Shown here: piece after piece, positions 41,837-50,861 of the stretch
Layout: each line of letters starts with the position of its first letter
Numbering within the stretch: the stretch's first letter is position 1
Assembly (NCBI GenBank): GCA_946405145.1
Contig: CAMJGE010000002.1
Location: 62,001 to 126,000 of the forward strand
Origin: an uncultured Prevotella sp.
GTDB lineage: Bacteria > Bacteroidota > Bacteroidia > Bacteroidales > Bacteroidaceae
DNA: 64,000 nucleotides
Reading direction: 5' to 3'
Notes under the pieces: generated by a model
Seen by the model: only the letters and a program-made list of their open reading frames with translations
What the model was told of the DNA's origin: nothing
Database searches by the model: none
Translations under genes and position numbers: made by a program

Positions 41837-42832
41837 ATGACATTTGATGGCAAAACAATACTAATTACAGGTGCAACCGGATTGTTGGGGACACACCTTG
41901 TAAAAAGGCTCTTAGCTTATAAAGATTGTACAATAGTCGCTTTAGGGCGTAATATTGAAAAATTGGAAGAAGTGTTTAAGGGCTACCAAGGTGAGGGGAA
42001 CTTGGTTTTGATGAAAGGTGATGTTTCTGATAAATTTCCTGTTTATGAAAAGTGTTTTGACTATATTTTCCATGCTGCAAGTCCTATTGCGGGTGATATT
42101 ATTCGGAACTACCCTGTTAGTGTGATAAAACCCAATATTCTTGGCACAATCAATTGCTTGGAGTATTTGAAACAGAAAAAGGAGGAACAGGGGCAGAACT
42201 GCAAAATGGTCGTTTTCTCCTCTGCAACAGTTTATTCAAATACAACCACCAAAGACTGCCGTGTTTCAGAAGAAGAGACTAGTGAGGCCGATACGCTAGA
42301 TGCCGCAAATGCGCCATATTCTGAATCAAAGAGAATGGCAGAAGTTATTGCACGAGCATATGCAAAACAGTATGATGTGCAAGTGTTCATTGCTCGTTTC
42401 AGTTATTTGTATGGATATAGCAAGCAGGCTCCCAATACTGCTTTTTATGAGTTTATTAATAAGTCATTGCGTGGAGAGGGCTTGTTGTTGAACAGCAATG
42501 GAGCACCTAAAAGAGATAATATCTATGTGGATGATGCCGTAAATGGTCTTTTGTGTCTTGTTGAAAAGGGTATTGCTGGCGAATCCTATAATATCTCATC
42601 TGGTGGTGATTTAAACAATTTTGCCGCTATAGATGAGATTGCAAATGCAATAGCCAATGCCGCAAATAAGAATATTGCTGGTTCAAATATCTCTGTTTCT
42701 TTCCGTGAGCATAGTGAAGGAAGGAAACCTGGTATTGTGCTTGACAACGGGAAATTAAAGGCATTGGGTTGGTGTGTTGAGAATAGTTTGGAGGAAGGTG
42801 TTAATAAAACTTTGATAGCATATATAGCATAG
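41837..42832 (+). CDS. NAD-dependent sugar epimerase/dehydratase (SDR)
   Basis: 331 residues. ILITGATGLLGTHL at the N-terminus, FHAASPIAGD, VVFSSATVY and the catalytic PYSESKRMAE (Tyr and Lys). The C-terminal GRKPGIVLDNGKLKALGW is typical of extended SDRs acting on NDP-sugars. It probably reduces or epimerises the product of the two preceding enzymes, like the reductase YerF after YerE, but specificity cannot be read. Gaps to both neighbours are under 6 bp. Confidence 0.83.
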   Translation: MTFDGKTILITGATGLLGTHLVKRLLAYKDCTIVALGRNIEKLEEVFKGYQGEGNLVLMKGDVSDKFPVYEKCFDYIFHAASPIAGDIIRNYPVSVIKPNILGTINCLEYLKQKKEEQGQNCKMVVFSSATVYSNTTTKDCRVSEEETSEADTLDAANAPYSESKRMAEVIARAYAKQYDVQVFIARFSYLYGYSKQAPNTAFYEFINKSLRGEGLLLNSNGAPKRDNIYVDDAVNGLLCLVEKGIAGESYNISSGGDLNNFAAIDEIANAIANAANKNIAGSNISVSFREHSEGRKPGIVLDNGKLKALGWCVENSLEEGVNKTLIAYIA

Positions 42833-42835
42833 AAT

Positions 42836-44590
42836 ATGGTTCTTGACAAAATAAATGGTCCTCAAGATGTTAAGGCTCTAAGCCGGGCTGAACTGAGAGA
42901 ATTGGCAGGCGATATCCGTGCCGTTCTGCTGGAGAAATTGAGCAATTATGGCGGGCACTTTGGTCCCAATTTTGGCATAGTAGAAGCTACGATAGCATTA
43001 CATTATATCTTTAATTCTCCTTCTGATAAGATAGTGTTTGATGTATCTCATCAGAGCTATCCTCATAAGATATTAACGGGACGTAAGGAAGCATATACTA
43101 ACCCAGAGCATTTTAGAGATGTTACGGGTTACACTGAGCCAAAAGAGAGTATCCATGACTTGTTCACCGTAGGTCATACTTCAACTTCAATAAGTATGGC
43201 TTGTGGTCTGGCAAAAGCGAGAGATTTGGTAGGTCGTAAAGAAAACGTTATAGCTGTTATAGGTGATGGCTCATTAAGTGGTGGCGAGGCTTATGAAGGC
43301 CTGAGTTGCGGAGCTAAATTAGACTCGAATCTTATAATTCTGTTGAATGATAACAACATGTCCATCTCTGAGGTGAACGGTGGACTATATGGACATCTCC
43401 AAGAATTGCGAGACAGTAAAGGCTCTTGTAATAACAATATGTTTAAGGCCTTGGGCCTTGACTATATATACGAAGAGAATGGTAATGATGTAGATGCAAT
43501 GATTAATGTACTTGAAAGAGTTAAAGACATTGATCATCCAGTAGTTGTTCATATCCATACTCAAAAAGGAAAGGGCTATCAGCCTGCTGAAATTAATCGT
43601 GAAGATTGGCATTGGTTTCCGCCGTTCATAAAGGAAACTGGTGAAAAACGAAGACCAATGACTGGAGAAAACTATGATAATCTTGTGGCAGATTATCTGC
43701 TGGAAAAGATGAAGAAAGATCCTTCGGTTATTGCTATGTGTGCTGCCGTTCCTGCAACGATTGGGTTTGATAAAGCACATAGAGAAGCTGCGGGGAAGCA
43801 ATTTATTGATGTTGATATTTGTGAGCAGCATTTACTGTCTATGGCTGCTGGTGTAGCACGCAATGGGGGAAAACCTGTTGTGGCTACTTTTTCAACTTTT
43901 TATCAAAGGGCATATGATCAGATAGCTCAGGATATCTGCATTAATAAATTGCCAGTTACTATTCTTATTCGGAACGGTTCTGTGTGGGCAGGTAACGACG
44001 TTACTCATTTAGGTTGGTTTGATATGTCTCTTTTCGCCAATATCCCAAATTTGGTTTTTCTTTGTCCTACTAATTGTGAAGAATATTTTGCTATGTTGGA
44101 TTGGAGTATAGGACAATCAGAGTTTCCTGTAGCAATAAGAATCCCTAGAGGAAAGGTTTTTCATGCTGACAAACCAGTTCAAAAAGATTATTCAGACTTG
44201 AATAAATATGTGATAACAAAAAAAGGCGAGAAGGTTGCTGTACTGGCAATGGGGGATTTCTTCCAAATTGGAGAAGATGTCGTGAATACCATATCAAAAG
44301 AATTGGGCTTCGCATCAACACTTGTTAATCCACGCTATGCATCAGGCTTGGATTTCGAACTCCTCTCTCGGCTAAAAGATAAACACACTATCATTATTAC
44401 TATTGAAGATAGTATCCTTGATGGCGGTTTTGGACAGAAAGTAGCGAGTTTCTATGGGTGTTCTGATATGAAAGTGCTGAACTACGGACTAAAGAAAGAA
44501 TTTCTAGACGGATATAATGCTCAGGAAACCCTTTCCTCATATGGTATTTCATCAGATAATATCATTCATCAAATAAGAGAAATCTTATAG
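42836..44590 (+). CDS. Dxs-like thiamine-diphosphate enzyme in a sugar locus
   Basis: 584 residues, somewhat shorter than 1-deoxyxylulose-5-phosphate synthase (about 620-640). It follows Dxs throughout: GGHFGPNFGIVEATIALHY, FDVSHQSYPHKILTGR, GHTSTSISMACG, the ThDP motif GDGSLSGGEAYEG (about 143) and DICEQHLLSMAAG (about 327, with the conserved Glu). Housekeeping Dxs would be expected elsewhere in the genome. In this operon a dedicated role is more likely: decarboxylating transfer of a C2 unit from pyruvate, or making a branched precursor. The reaction is unknown. Confidence 0.8.
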   Translation: MVLDKINGPQDVKALSRAELRELAGDIRAVLLEKLSNYGGHFGPNFGIVEATIALHYIFNSPSDKIVFDVSHQSYPHKILTGRKEAYTNPEHFRDVTGYTEPKESIHDLFTVGHTSTSISMACGLAKARDLVGRKENVIAVIGDGSLSGGEAYEGLSCGAKLDSNLIILLNDNNMSISEVNGGLYGHLQELRDSKGSCNNNMFKALGLDYIYEENGNDVDAMINVLERVKDIDHPVVVHIHTQKGKGYQPAEINREDWHWFPPFIKETGEKRRPMTGENYDNLVADYLLEKMKKDPSVIAMCAAVPATIGFDKAHREAAGKQFIDVDICEQHLLSMAAGVARNGGKPVVATFSTFYQRAYDQIAQDICINKLPVTILIRNGSVWAGNDVTHLGWFDMSLFANIPNLVFLCPTNCEEYFAMLDWSIGQSEFPVAIRIPRGKVFHADKPVQKDYSDLNKYVITKKGEKVAVLAMGDFFQIGEDVVNTISKELGFASTLVNPRYASGLDFELLSRLKDKHTIIITIEDSILDGGFGQKVASFYGCSDMKVLNYGLKKEFLDGYNAQETLSSYGISSDNIIHQIREIL

Positions 44591-44600
44591 ATATTTAATC

Positions 44601-45023
44601 ATGAAAGTTTCTGGGAGTATCCTCCAATTTATAAAGTTTGGTATTGTAGGTTTTTCAAACACTGTTTTGTCGTATGTCGTCTTTACGATTTTTATTTTGT
44701 TCGGGGTCCATTATCTGATAGCAAATTTCCTTAGTTTTGTTGCTGGAGTATCAAACGCATTTTATTGGAGTAATAAATATGTCTTTAAGAAAAGTAGAAA
44801 TGAAGGAAGAGGGTTGTTACAAAGCCTATTTAAAACTTTCTTGGCTTACGGGCTTACAGGATTGATATTAAATAGTCTGTTTCTGTATGTTTTAGTAGAT
44901 AAATATGATATTCCAAGTTTAATAGCACAGGCTTTATGCCTGTTAATAACAGTGCCTTTGAATTTTATTCTAAATAAATATTGGTCTTTTAAAACAAAAA
45001 TAATAAGAGATGAAAAAAATTAG
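44601..45023 (+). CDS. GtrA-like flippase protein
   Basis: 140 residues with four transmembrane helices. FIKFGIVGFSNTVLSYVVFTIF opens the protein as in GtrA/PF04138, and LNFILNKYWSFK closes it. GtrA proteins move undecaprenyl-phosphate-linked sugars across the inner membrane. It overlaps the following GtrB-like gene by 14 bp, and a multi-span protein follows, giving the gtrA-gtrB-gtrC order of glycan side-branch systems. Confidence 0.88.
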   Translation: MKVSGSILQFIKFGIVGFSNTVLSYVVFTIFILFGVHYLIANFLSFVAGVSNAFYWSNKYVFKKSRNEGRGLLQSLFKTFLAYGLTGLILNSLFLYVLVDKYDIPSLIAQALCLLITVPLNFILNKYWSFKTKIIRDEKN

Positions 45024-45975
45024 TATACTGGTGCCTTGTTACAATGAGGAAGAGAACGTAGTCGCTATGAGCAACGCTCTTGTTGACGAATTGACCACCT
45101 ATTTGCCACACTATGATTACGAGATTGTCTTTATTGATAATGACTCGCAAGACAATACTCGCCCCCTAATTAGGGAGATATGCCGTCAAAATGCTAGAAT
45201 TAAAGCGATTTTTAATGCTAAAAATTTTGGACAGTTTAATAGCCCGTATTATGGACTATGTCAGACAACAGGCGATTGCACAGTAATGTATTGCTGCGAT
45301 TTTCAGGATCCTATAGAAATGCTTCCACAAATAGTAAAAGAGTGGGAAAAGGGTGCAAAGCTTGTAACATGTATTAAAACACAGAGTGAGGAAAATAAGA
45401 TAATGCGATTTTTCAGGACTATCTATTATAAACTAATAAAGAAGATGTCTACTGTTGATCAGATAGAGCATTTTACGGGATTTGGACTCTACGACAAAAG
45501 TTTTACGAAGGTAATGTCTGAACTCAAAGATCCTACACCATTTTTAAGAGGAGTTGTAGCAGAATTAGGATATAAACGTGTAAGTATCCCATATACGCAA
45601 CAAAAGAGGAGGGCAGGGAAATCACATAATAATTTTTTTACATTATTTGATGGCGCAATGCTGAGTTTTACATCATATACGAAAGTAGGTCTTCATTTAG
45701 TAACCTTTGCAGGTATGGTACTTTCTTGTTTATCATTTTTAGCAGGTTTGGGCTATTTGATATATAAAATTCTTTATTGGGATAGATTTACAACAGGCAT
45801 AGCGCCTGTAATAATAGGAATGTTTTTCTTTAATGCAATACAACTTTTGTTTATAGGATTTGTAGGTGAATATGTAATGAGTATCAATACTCGGGTCATG
45901 AATAGACCCTTAGTGATAGAAGAAGAAAGGTTGAATTTCGAAAAAGAGGAGGATGTCGCATATGAGAGCAAATAA
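45010..45975 (+). CDS. GtrB-like undecaprenyl-phosphate glycosyltransferase (GT2)
   Basis: 321 residues. GT2 domain with ILVPCYNEEENV, FIDNDSQDNTR and CCDFQDPIEMLPQ (DxD-like), then FTGFGLYDKSF and PYTQQKRRAGKSHNN. Two C-terminal transmembrane helices (about 230-255 and 265-290) match the GtrB/DPM1 layout. It likely charges undecaprenyl phosphate with a single sugar on the cytoplasmic side. The donor is unknown. Confidence 0.88.
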   Translation: MKKISILVPCYNEEENVVAMSNALVDELTTYLPHYDYEIVFIDNDSQDNTRPLIREICRQNARIKAIFNAKNFGQFNSPYYGLCQTTGDCTVMYCCDFQDPIEMLPQIVKEWEKGAKLVTCIKTQSEENKIMRFFRTIYYKLIKKMSTVDQIEHFTGFGLYDKSFTKVMSELKDPTPFLRGVVAELGYKRVSIPYTQQKRRAGKSHNNFFTLFDGAMLSFTSYTKVGLHLVTFAGMVLSCLSFLAGLGYLIYKILYWDRFTTGIAPVIIGMFFFNAIQLLFIGFVGEYVMSINTRVMNRPLVIEEERLNFEKEEDVAYESK

Positions 45976-47329
45976 AAGTATTGTGATTCTTAATGTAATT
46001 ATTCTTGTATTTCTTGCATCTTTTATATTCCTAGCAGGTTATTCCAGACCTCCTGTTGGAGATGATGTGCTTAGTCAGTTCAAGGATCAGATTAATTTCT
46101 ATCTTGATAACGTAGAGAGTACTTGCGGGCCACAATGCTCTTCTATTATTGATGCGATAATAATAGCAAAAGATAATTATATTTTATGGGGAGGTCGCTT
46201 ATTAGGTTTTTTTTTATTACCCTTCAGATCACTAGTTGGAGATGTTTTTATTGCGTTTTTTACATCAATAATCTATTTGGCTATTATTCTTCTTTCTTGT
46301 TATATTGTCCGTAAATCTTGGATTGAAGTGTTTTCGCATCCATTAGATTATGTTCTTTTATTCATTGTTACATTCTATTTGAATATTGGCGTAGGATATC
46401 TACTAATGTGGACAATGGTTTCGATTTATTCTTTGACAGTCTTACTAATATTAATTTACGGGATAATTCAGGATAAGTTTTATAATACCAATGAGAAGCG
46501 AACTCATGTTGTTATTTTATATAATTTACTTGGATTTCTTGCAGGAATAACTCAAGAAATCTATGTCGGACTAATTTGTGTTTTTCTTCTCGTCATTTTT
46601 ATTATAAAAAAAGAAAAGAGATCTCAACTATTCCGTTATAATATTGGGTTCGTGTTCGGCACATTGATATGCTTCTTTTCTCCAGGGAACTTTAATAGAA
46701 GTATGCAATCCCATGAAATAGCATTGACACTTAGTTATCTACAAAGATTGAAATCAAACATTTATATACATATATCAAATCTTGCTGGAGTTAAGCTTAT
46801 TTGTGCTTTAATTATTTTAATAGTATTTGCTATTCTCATGTATGAATTTTTTAAATATAAGAGGCTGGGAATAAAAAAGAAACTATATGTATGGTTGGGG
46901 ATACTTGTTTTTTCAATCTTTGTATGGGCGGCAGTAGCTATACCACAAAATTATAGCATGTTTTTCTTTGTGGTTTTCTCTTGGATTTTAATAATGCAAT
47001 TATTCGTTGATAACTGTGAGAATTATTCCTTGCTTAGTTTTAAAAAATCAGGTATTGTGTCAATTTGCATTCTTATTGGCTTGACAATATTTAATGCAGG
47101 GTGGCTCACCTCAAATCTCAAAACACGATTTGCGTGGAATCAGCTCATAGACGATGCGGTTGTTAATCATCAAGAAATGGTAGAAGTTCCAAAGTTTGAG
47201 AAAGGATATAGTAATAGATTTAATATGTTCAATTATAATAATAAATCAGAAGAGTTTTTAAATGATTATTATTTGAAATATTACAAAATTAGAGTAGTAC
47301 CAAAAAATCATCCGCAGAGCGTTAAATAG
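45962..47329 (+). CDS. Multi-span membrane protein, DUF6056-like, candidate GtrC-type transferase
   Basis: The ATG at 45962 is chosen because GAGGAGG (45947-45953) sits 8 bp upstream; the ATG at 45953 overlaps that site. 455 residues, about ten transmembrane helices. A large first periplasmic loop contains GDDVLSQF near the N-terminus and ILWGGRLLGFF, a D-D and W-x-G-R pattern seen in DUF6056 and GT-C type proteins. In the Gtr model this protein would transfer the lipid-linked sugar to the glycan in the periplasm. Family assignment is tentative. Confidence 0.7.
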   Translation: MRANKSIVILNVIILVFLASFIFLAGYSRPPVGDDVLSQFKDQINFYLDNVESTCGPQCSSIIDAIIIAKDNYILWGGRLLGFFLLPFRSLVGDVFIAFFTSIIYLAIILLSCYIVRKSWIEVFSHPLDYVLLFIVTFYLNIGVGYLLMWTMVSIYSLTVLLILIYGIIQDKFYNTNEKRTHVVILYNLLGFLAGITQEIYVGLICVFLLVIFIIKKEKRSQLFRYNIGFVFGTLICFFSPGNFNRSMQSHEIALTLSYLQRLKSNIYIHISNLAGVKLICALIILIVFAILMYEFFKYKRLGIKKKLYVWLGILVFSIFVWAAVAIPQNYSMFFFVVFSWILIMQLFVDNCENYSLLSFKKSGIVSICILIGLTIFNAGWLTSNLKTRFAWNQLIDDAVVNHQEMVEVPKFEKGYSNRFNMFNYNNKSEEFLNDYYLKYYKIRVVPKNHPQSVK

Positions 47330-47965
47330 ATGAAACAATTAGTTCTTATTGGCGGTGGAGGGCACTGCAAATCTGTGCTGGATGCAGCGGAGAGTGCAGG
47401 TTTTAATATTCTAGGAGTATTGGACATACCGGAGAATGTGGGAAAAGATATACTCACAACTAAAGTAATTGGTACAGATGACGATATACCTGTTTACGTT
47501 GATAAGGCAGATTTTGTGATAACCGTAGGATTCATCAAAAAACCTGCCGTTAGAATCAAGTTATATAATAAGGTTAAGAATGCAGGAGGAAGACTAGCAA
47601 CAATCATAGCTTCAACGGCATACGTTTCTAAGTATGCAGAGATAGGTGAAGGAACGGTGGTACTTCACCAGGCTTTTGTGAATGCTGGTGCCAAAGTGGG
47701 TAAGAACGTGATTCTGAATACTGCCACCAATATTGAACATGATGCCATAATTGGTGACCACTGCCATATATCCACAGGTACAATGGTAAACGGAGAATGC
47801 AAGGTTGGTGAACGTTGCTTCATAGGAAGTCAGTCAGTTCTTGCCAATTGCATATCTGTTGGAGATGACATCATTGTAGGAGCTGGTTCTTTTGTGAGAA
47901 AGAGCATTTTTGAGAAAGGTATTTATTCCGGCAATCCTGCCATACTGAAAGTTAAAGCAAAATGA
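47330..47965 (+). CDS. NeuD/PglD-family hexapeptide acetyltransferase (LegH candidate)
   Basis: 211 residues. N-terminal Rossmann-like part (KQLVLIGGGGHCKSVLDAAE) and a C-terminal left-handed beta-helix made of hexapeptide repeats (IGEGTVVLHQAFVNAGAKVG, NIEHDAIIGDHCHISTG with the conserved His pair, VGAGSFVRKSI). This is the NeuD/PglD architecture, and LegH, which N-acetylates the 4-amino sugar in the legionaminic pathway, belongs to the same group. It overlaps the neuB-like gene by 4 bp. O-acetylation of the finished acid (NeuD) is the alternative, but no other LegH candidate is seen. Confidence 0.82.
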   Translation: MKQLVLIGGGGHCKSVLDAAESAGFNILGVLDIPENVGKDILTTKVIGTDDDIPVYVDKADFVITVGFIKKPAVRIKLYNKVKNAGGRLATIIASTAYVSKYAEIGEGTVVLHQAFVNAGAKVGKNVILNTATNIEHDAIIGDHCHISTGTMVNGECKVGERCFIGSQSVLANCISVGDDIIVGAGSFVRKSIFEKGIYSGNPAILKVKAK

Positions 47966-48975
47966 GCAAACATACAATCATCATAGCAGAGGCTGGTGTG
48001 AACCACAACGGTTCTATTGAACTGGCCAAGCAACTGGTAGATACAGCTGTTGAGGCAGGTGTAGACTATATAAAGTTCCAGACCTTCAAGGCTTCAAAGC
48101 TTGTCACTAAGGCTGCAAAGCAGGCGGAATACCAGCAGAAGAATATTGGTAAAGAAGGCGACAGTCAGTACCAGATGTTAAAGAAACTGGAACTTTCACC
48201 TGAAGACCATGAGGTACTGATTGCTTACTGCAAAGAGAAAGGCATTAAGTTTTTCTCGACGGCCTTTGACTTTGACAGCATTGAATACTTGCATTCGTTG
48301 AACTTAGGATTGTGGAAGGTTCCTTCAGGAGAAGTAACCAACTATCCATTCCTGAAGCGGGTAGCCGCTTATAATGAGAAAACTATTCTAAGTACAGGTA
48401 TGTGTGAGATGGAGGATGTCCGTGCTGCTGTTGATGCTCTGTATAAGAATGGGCTTTCCAAGGAGAACTTAATACTGCTACATTGCAACACCGAATATCC
48501 TACACCTTTTGAGGATGTGAACCTCAAAGCAATGGATGCACTTCGTAAGGAGTTTGGTGTTGAGGTAGGCTATAGTGATCACACTAAGGGTATTGAAGTA
48601 CCCATTGCGGCAGTGGCTATAGGCGCAACTGTGATAGAGAAGCATTTCACCCTTGACCGCAATATGGAAGGACCTGACCATAAAGCCAGTCTGGAACCAG
48701 ATGAGTTGAAGGCAACGGTTAGTGCCATACGCAATATTGAGAAGGCAGTTGGAGGTGACGGAACCAAACACGTGAGCGAAAGCGAACGCAAGAATAATGC
48801 TGTTGCGCGTAAAAGCATTGTTGCTGCAAAGGACATCAAGAAAGGTGAATTGCTTACGGAAGAGAACCTTACAGTGAAACGTCCTGGTACAGGTATTTCG
48901 CCTATGCGTTGGGAAGAAGTTGTAGGGACAAGAGCAATAAAGGATTTCTCTGATGAAGACCTCATAGAGATCTGA
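47962..48975 (+). CDS. legI: N-acetylneuraminate/legionaminate synthase (NeuB/LegI)
   Basis: 337 residues. NeuB barrel: IIAEAGVNHNGSIELAKQLVD, DYIKFQTFKASKLVTKAA, STAFDFDSIEYL, LWKVPSGEVTNYPFL, STGMCEMEDV and the metal/PEP segment IEKHFTLDRNMEGPDHKAS; a C-terminal SAF/antifreeze-like domain follows (about 280-337, RKSIVAAKDIKKGELL). It condenses PEP with a 6-carbon ManNAc-type sugar. LegI versus NeuB is chosen from the presence of LegB/LegC/LegH and a hydrolysing epimerase. Confidence 0.9.
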   Translation: MSKHTIIIAEAGVNHNGSIELAKQLVDTAVEAGVDYIKFQTFKASKLVTKAAKQAEYQQKNIGKEGDSQYQMLKKLELSPEDHEVLIAYCKEKGIKFFSTAFDFDSIEYLHSLNLGLWKVPSGEVTNYPFLKRVAAYNEKTILSTGMCEMEDVRAAVDALYKNGLSKENLILLHCNTEYPTPFEDVNLKAMDALRKEFGVEVGYSDHTKGIEVPIAAVAIGATVIEKHFTLDRNMEGPDHKASLEPDELKATVSAIRNIEKAVGGDGTKHVSESERKNNAVARKSIVAAKDIKKGELLTEENLTVKRPGTGISPMRWEEVVGTRAIKDFSDEDLIEI

Positions 48976-49006
48976 AACCTGAAACATGGAACTTGAAACT
49001 AAAGCT

Positions 49007-50158
49007 ATGCGTAAGATTTGTGTAGTTACTGGTAGCCGTGCTGAATATGGCATCCTTAGGGGCTTGATGAAAGCCATTAAGGATGACCCTGAACTAGCAT
49101 TACAGGTCATTGCCACCAATCAGCACCTTTCAAAACTCCAGGGTGAAACCTACATGGAGATAGAACGTGATGGGTTTACCATAGACTATAAGGTATATAT
49201 GGCTGATGATGAGGCTCCAGACAATGCCAACACCACAGCCAAAGCCATCAGCAGGGGAGTAAGTGGCTTTGCAGATGCTTTTGATGCATTAAAGCCGGAC
49301 TTGCTGCTGATACTGGGTGACCGTTATGAAATGCTGGCAGTAGCATCTACCGCACTGATCTATAAGATTCCTATTGCACATCTGCATGGTGGTGAGATTA
49401 CAGAAGGTGCCTTTGATGATGCCATCCGTCATGCCATTACCAAGATGAGCCACCTGCATTTCACTTCTACTGAAGCTTACCGTAAGCGTGTGATTCAGTT
49501 GGGAGAACAACCAGAACGAGTGTTCAATGTGGGTGCGCTTGGTGTAGAGAATATTATGAAGAATGACTTTATGAGCAGGGAGGAGATAGAGCAGAGCCTG
49601 AACTTCCCGTTAACTGATAAGTGCTTCCTTTGCACCTACCATCCTGTTACACTCTCCAATATGTCTTCTGAGTCACAGGTGTTAAACCTGCTTGAAGCAT
49701 TGGAAAACTACCATGACTATCATTTCATCTTCACTTATAGTAATTCAGACACCAATTCGCAGATTATTATCAAGCGCATACGGGAGTATGTGGATAGGAG
49801 TCAAGGAAGATGTATGTTTATCCCGTCATTAGGTCAGAGACGCTATTTCTCTGCCTTGAAGTATATGACTGCTGTGATTGGCAACTCTTCGAGCGGTATT
49901 ATCGAGGTGCCCAGTTTTGGAATTCCTACACTGGATATTGGTGATCGTCAGAAAGGGCGTATTGCAGCGAATAGTGTGATTCATTGTGGTTATTCTTTAG
50001 AAGATATAAAAGAAGGATTGGAAAAGGTTTTGGCATACAGACATAAAACCATAAACAATCCTTATTATAAGGAAGGGACATGCGCTGTCATCTTGAATGT
50101 CATTAGGACTTATCCATTAGATAATTTAATTCAAAAACATTTTTACGATATACAATGA
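49007..50158 (+). CDS. legG: Hydrolysing UDP-sugar 2-epimerase (NeuC/LegG)
   Basis: The ATG at 49007 begins MRKICVVTGSRAEYG, the NeuC/LegG signature; an in-frame ATG at 48986 would add seven residues. 383 residues, GT-B-like fold: LILGDRYEMLAVA, AHLHGGEITEGAFDDAIRHA, the active-site GNSSSGIIEVPSFGIPTLDIG and the RQKGR after it. It removes the nucleotide while inverting C2, feeding LegI. The 4-bp overlap with the next gene supports a coupled pathway. Confidence 0.9.
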   Translation: MRKICVVTGSRAEYGILRGLMKAIKDDPELALQVIATNQHLSKLQGETYMEIERDGFTIDYKVYMADDEAPDNANTTAKAISRGVSGFADAFDALKPDLLLILGDRYEMLAVASTALIYKIPIAHLHGGEITEGAFDDAIRHAITKMSHLHFTSTEAYRKRVIQLGEQPERVFNVGALGVENIMKNDFMSREEIEQSLNFPLTDKCFLCTYHPVTLSNMSSESQVLNLLEALENYHDYHFIFTYSNSDTNSQIIIKRIREYVDRSQGRCMFIPSLGQRRYFSALKYMTAVIGNSSSGIIEVPSFGIPTLDIGDRQKGRIAANSVIHCGYSLEDIKEGLEKVLAYRHKTINNPYYKEGTCAVILNVIRTYPLDNLIQKHFYDIQ

Positions 50159-50835
50159 AATTATTAGTAATCATTCCTGCTCGAGGCGGTAGCAAGGGTA
50201 TTCCTCATAAGAATATCAAACCATTGGGAGGAAAACCATTGATTCATTATACAATAGATATAGCCCGACAGATTGCATCTGATGAAGACATTTGTGTAAG
50301 CACAGATGATGAGGAGATAATAAAGTGTGTTGAAAATTATGGTTTAAAAGTGCCATTTGTTCGACCAGATGAGTTGGCAACGGATACAGCCGGAACATAC
50401 GAGGTGTTACTCCATGCATTGGATTTTTATGAAAAAAAAAGGAAAAAGTATGATGCTGTATTATTATTGCAGAATACATCACCATTCAGAAAAGCAGAAC
50501 AAGTAAAGGAAGCGTTGAAACTTTATAGAGAAGATATAGATATGGTTGTGTCTGTGAAAGAGTGTGCTGCCAATCCTTATTACTGCGTTTTTGAGGAAGA
50601 TAATAATGGGTATCTCCACGTATGTAAGGGAGAAGGTAATATATTCCGCCGTCAGGATGCGCCCAAAGTATACGAATACAATGGCGCTATTTACATCATG
50701 AATGCAGAGAGATTAAAGACGACACATATGCACAAGATGCAGAAGCGTGTAAAGTATGTTATGGATGATTTGTCGTCATTTGATCTTGATTCGATGTGGG
50801 ATTGGCAAATGGCTGAGAGTATAGTGGCAAAATAA
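50155..50835 (+). CDS. legF: CMP-nonulosonate cytidylyltransferase (NeuA/LegF)
   Basis: 226 residues. IIPARGGSKGIPHKNIKPLGGKP is the CMP-sialate synthetase signature, followed by VSTDDEEI, LLLQNTSPFRKAEQV and the C-terminal NGAIYI with a DIDSMWD-like FDLDSMWDWQMAE metal site. It activates the nonulosonic acid as the CMP-sugar that a sialyltransferase-type enzyme can use; such a candidate is encoded at 57240. Confidence 0.9.
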   Translation: MKLLVIIPARGGSKGIPHKNIKPLGGKPLIHYTIDIARQIASDEDICVSTDDEEIIKCVENYGLKVPFVRPDELATDTAGTYEVLLHALDFYEKKRKKYDAVLLLQNTSPFRKAEQVKEALKLYREDIDMVVSVKECAANPYYCVFEEDNNGYLHVCKGEGNIFRRQDAPKVYEYNGAIYIMNAERLKTTHMHKMQKRVKYVMDDLSSFDLDSMWDWQMAESIVAK

Positions 50836-50861
50836 ATATATTAACAATTTTATTAAGTAAT

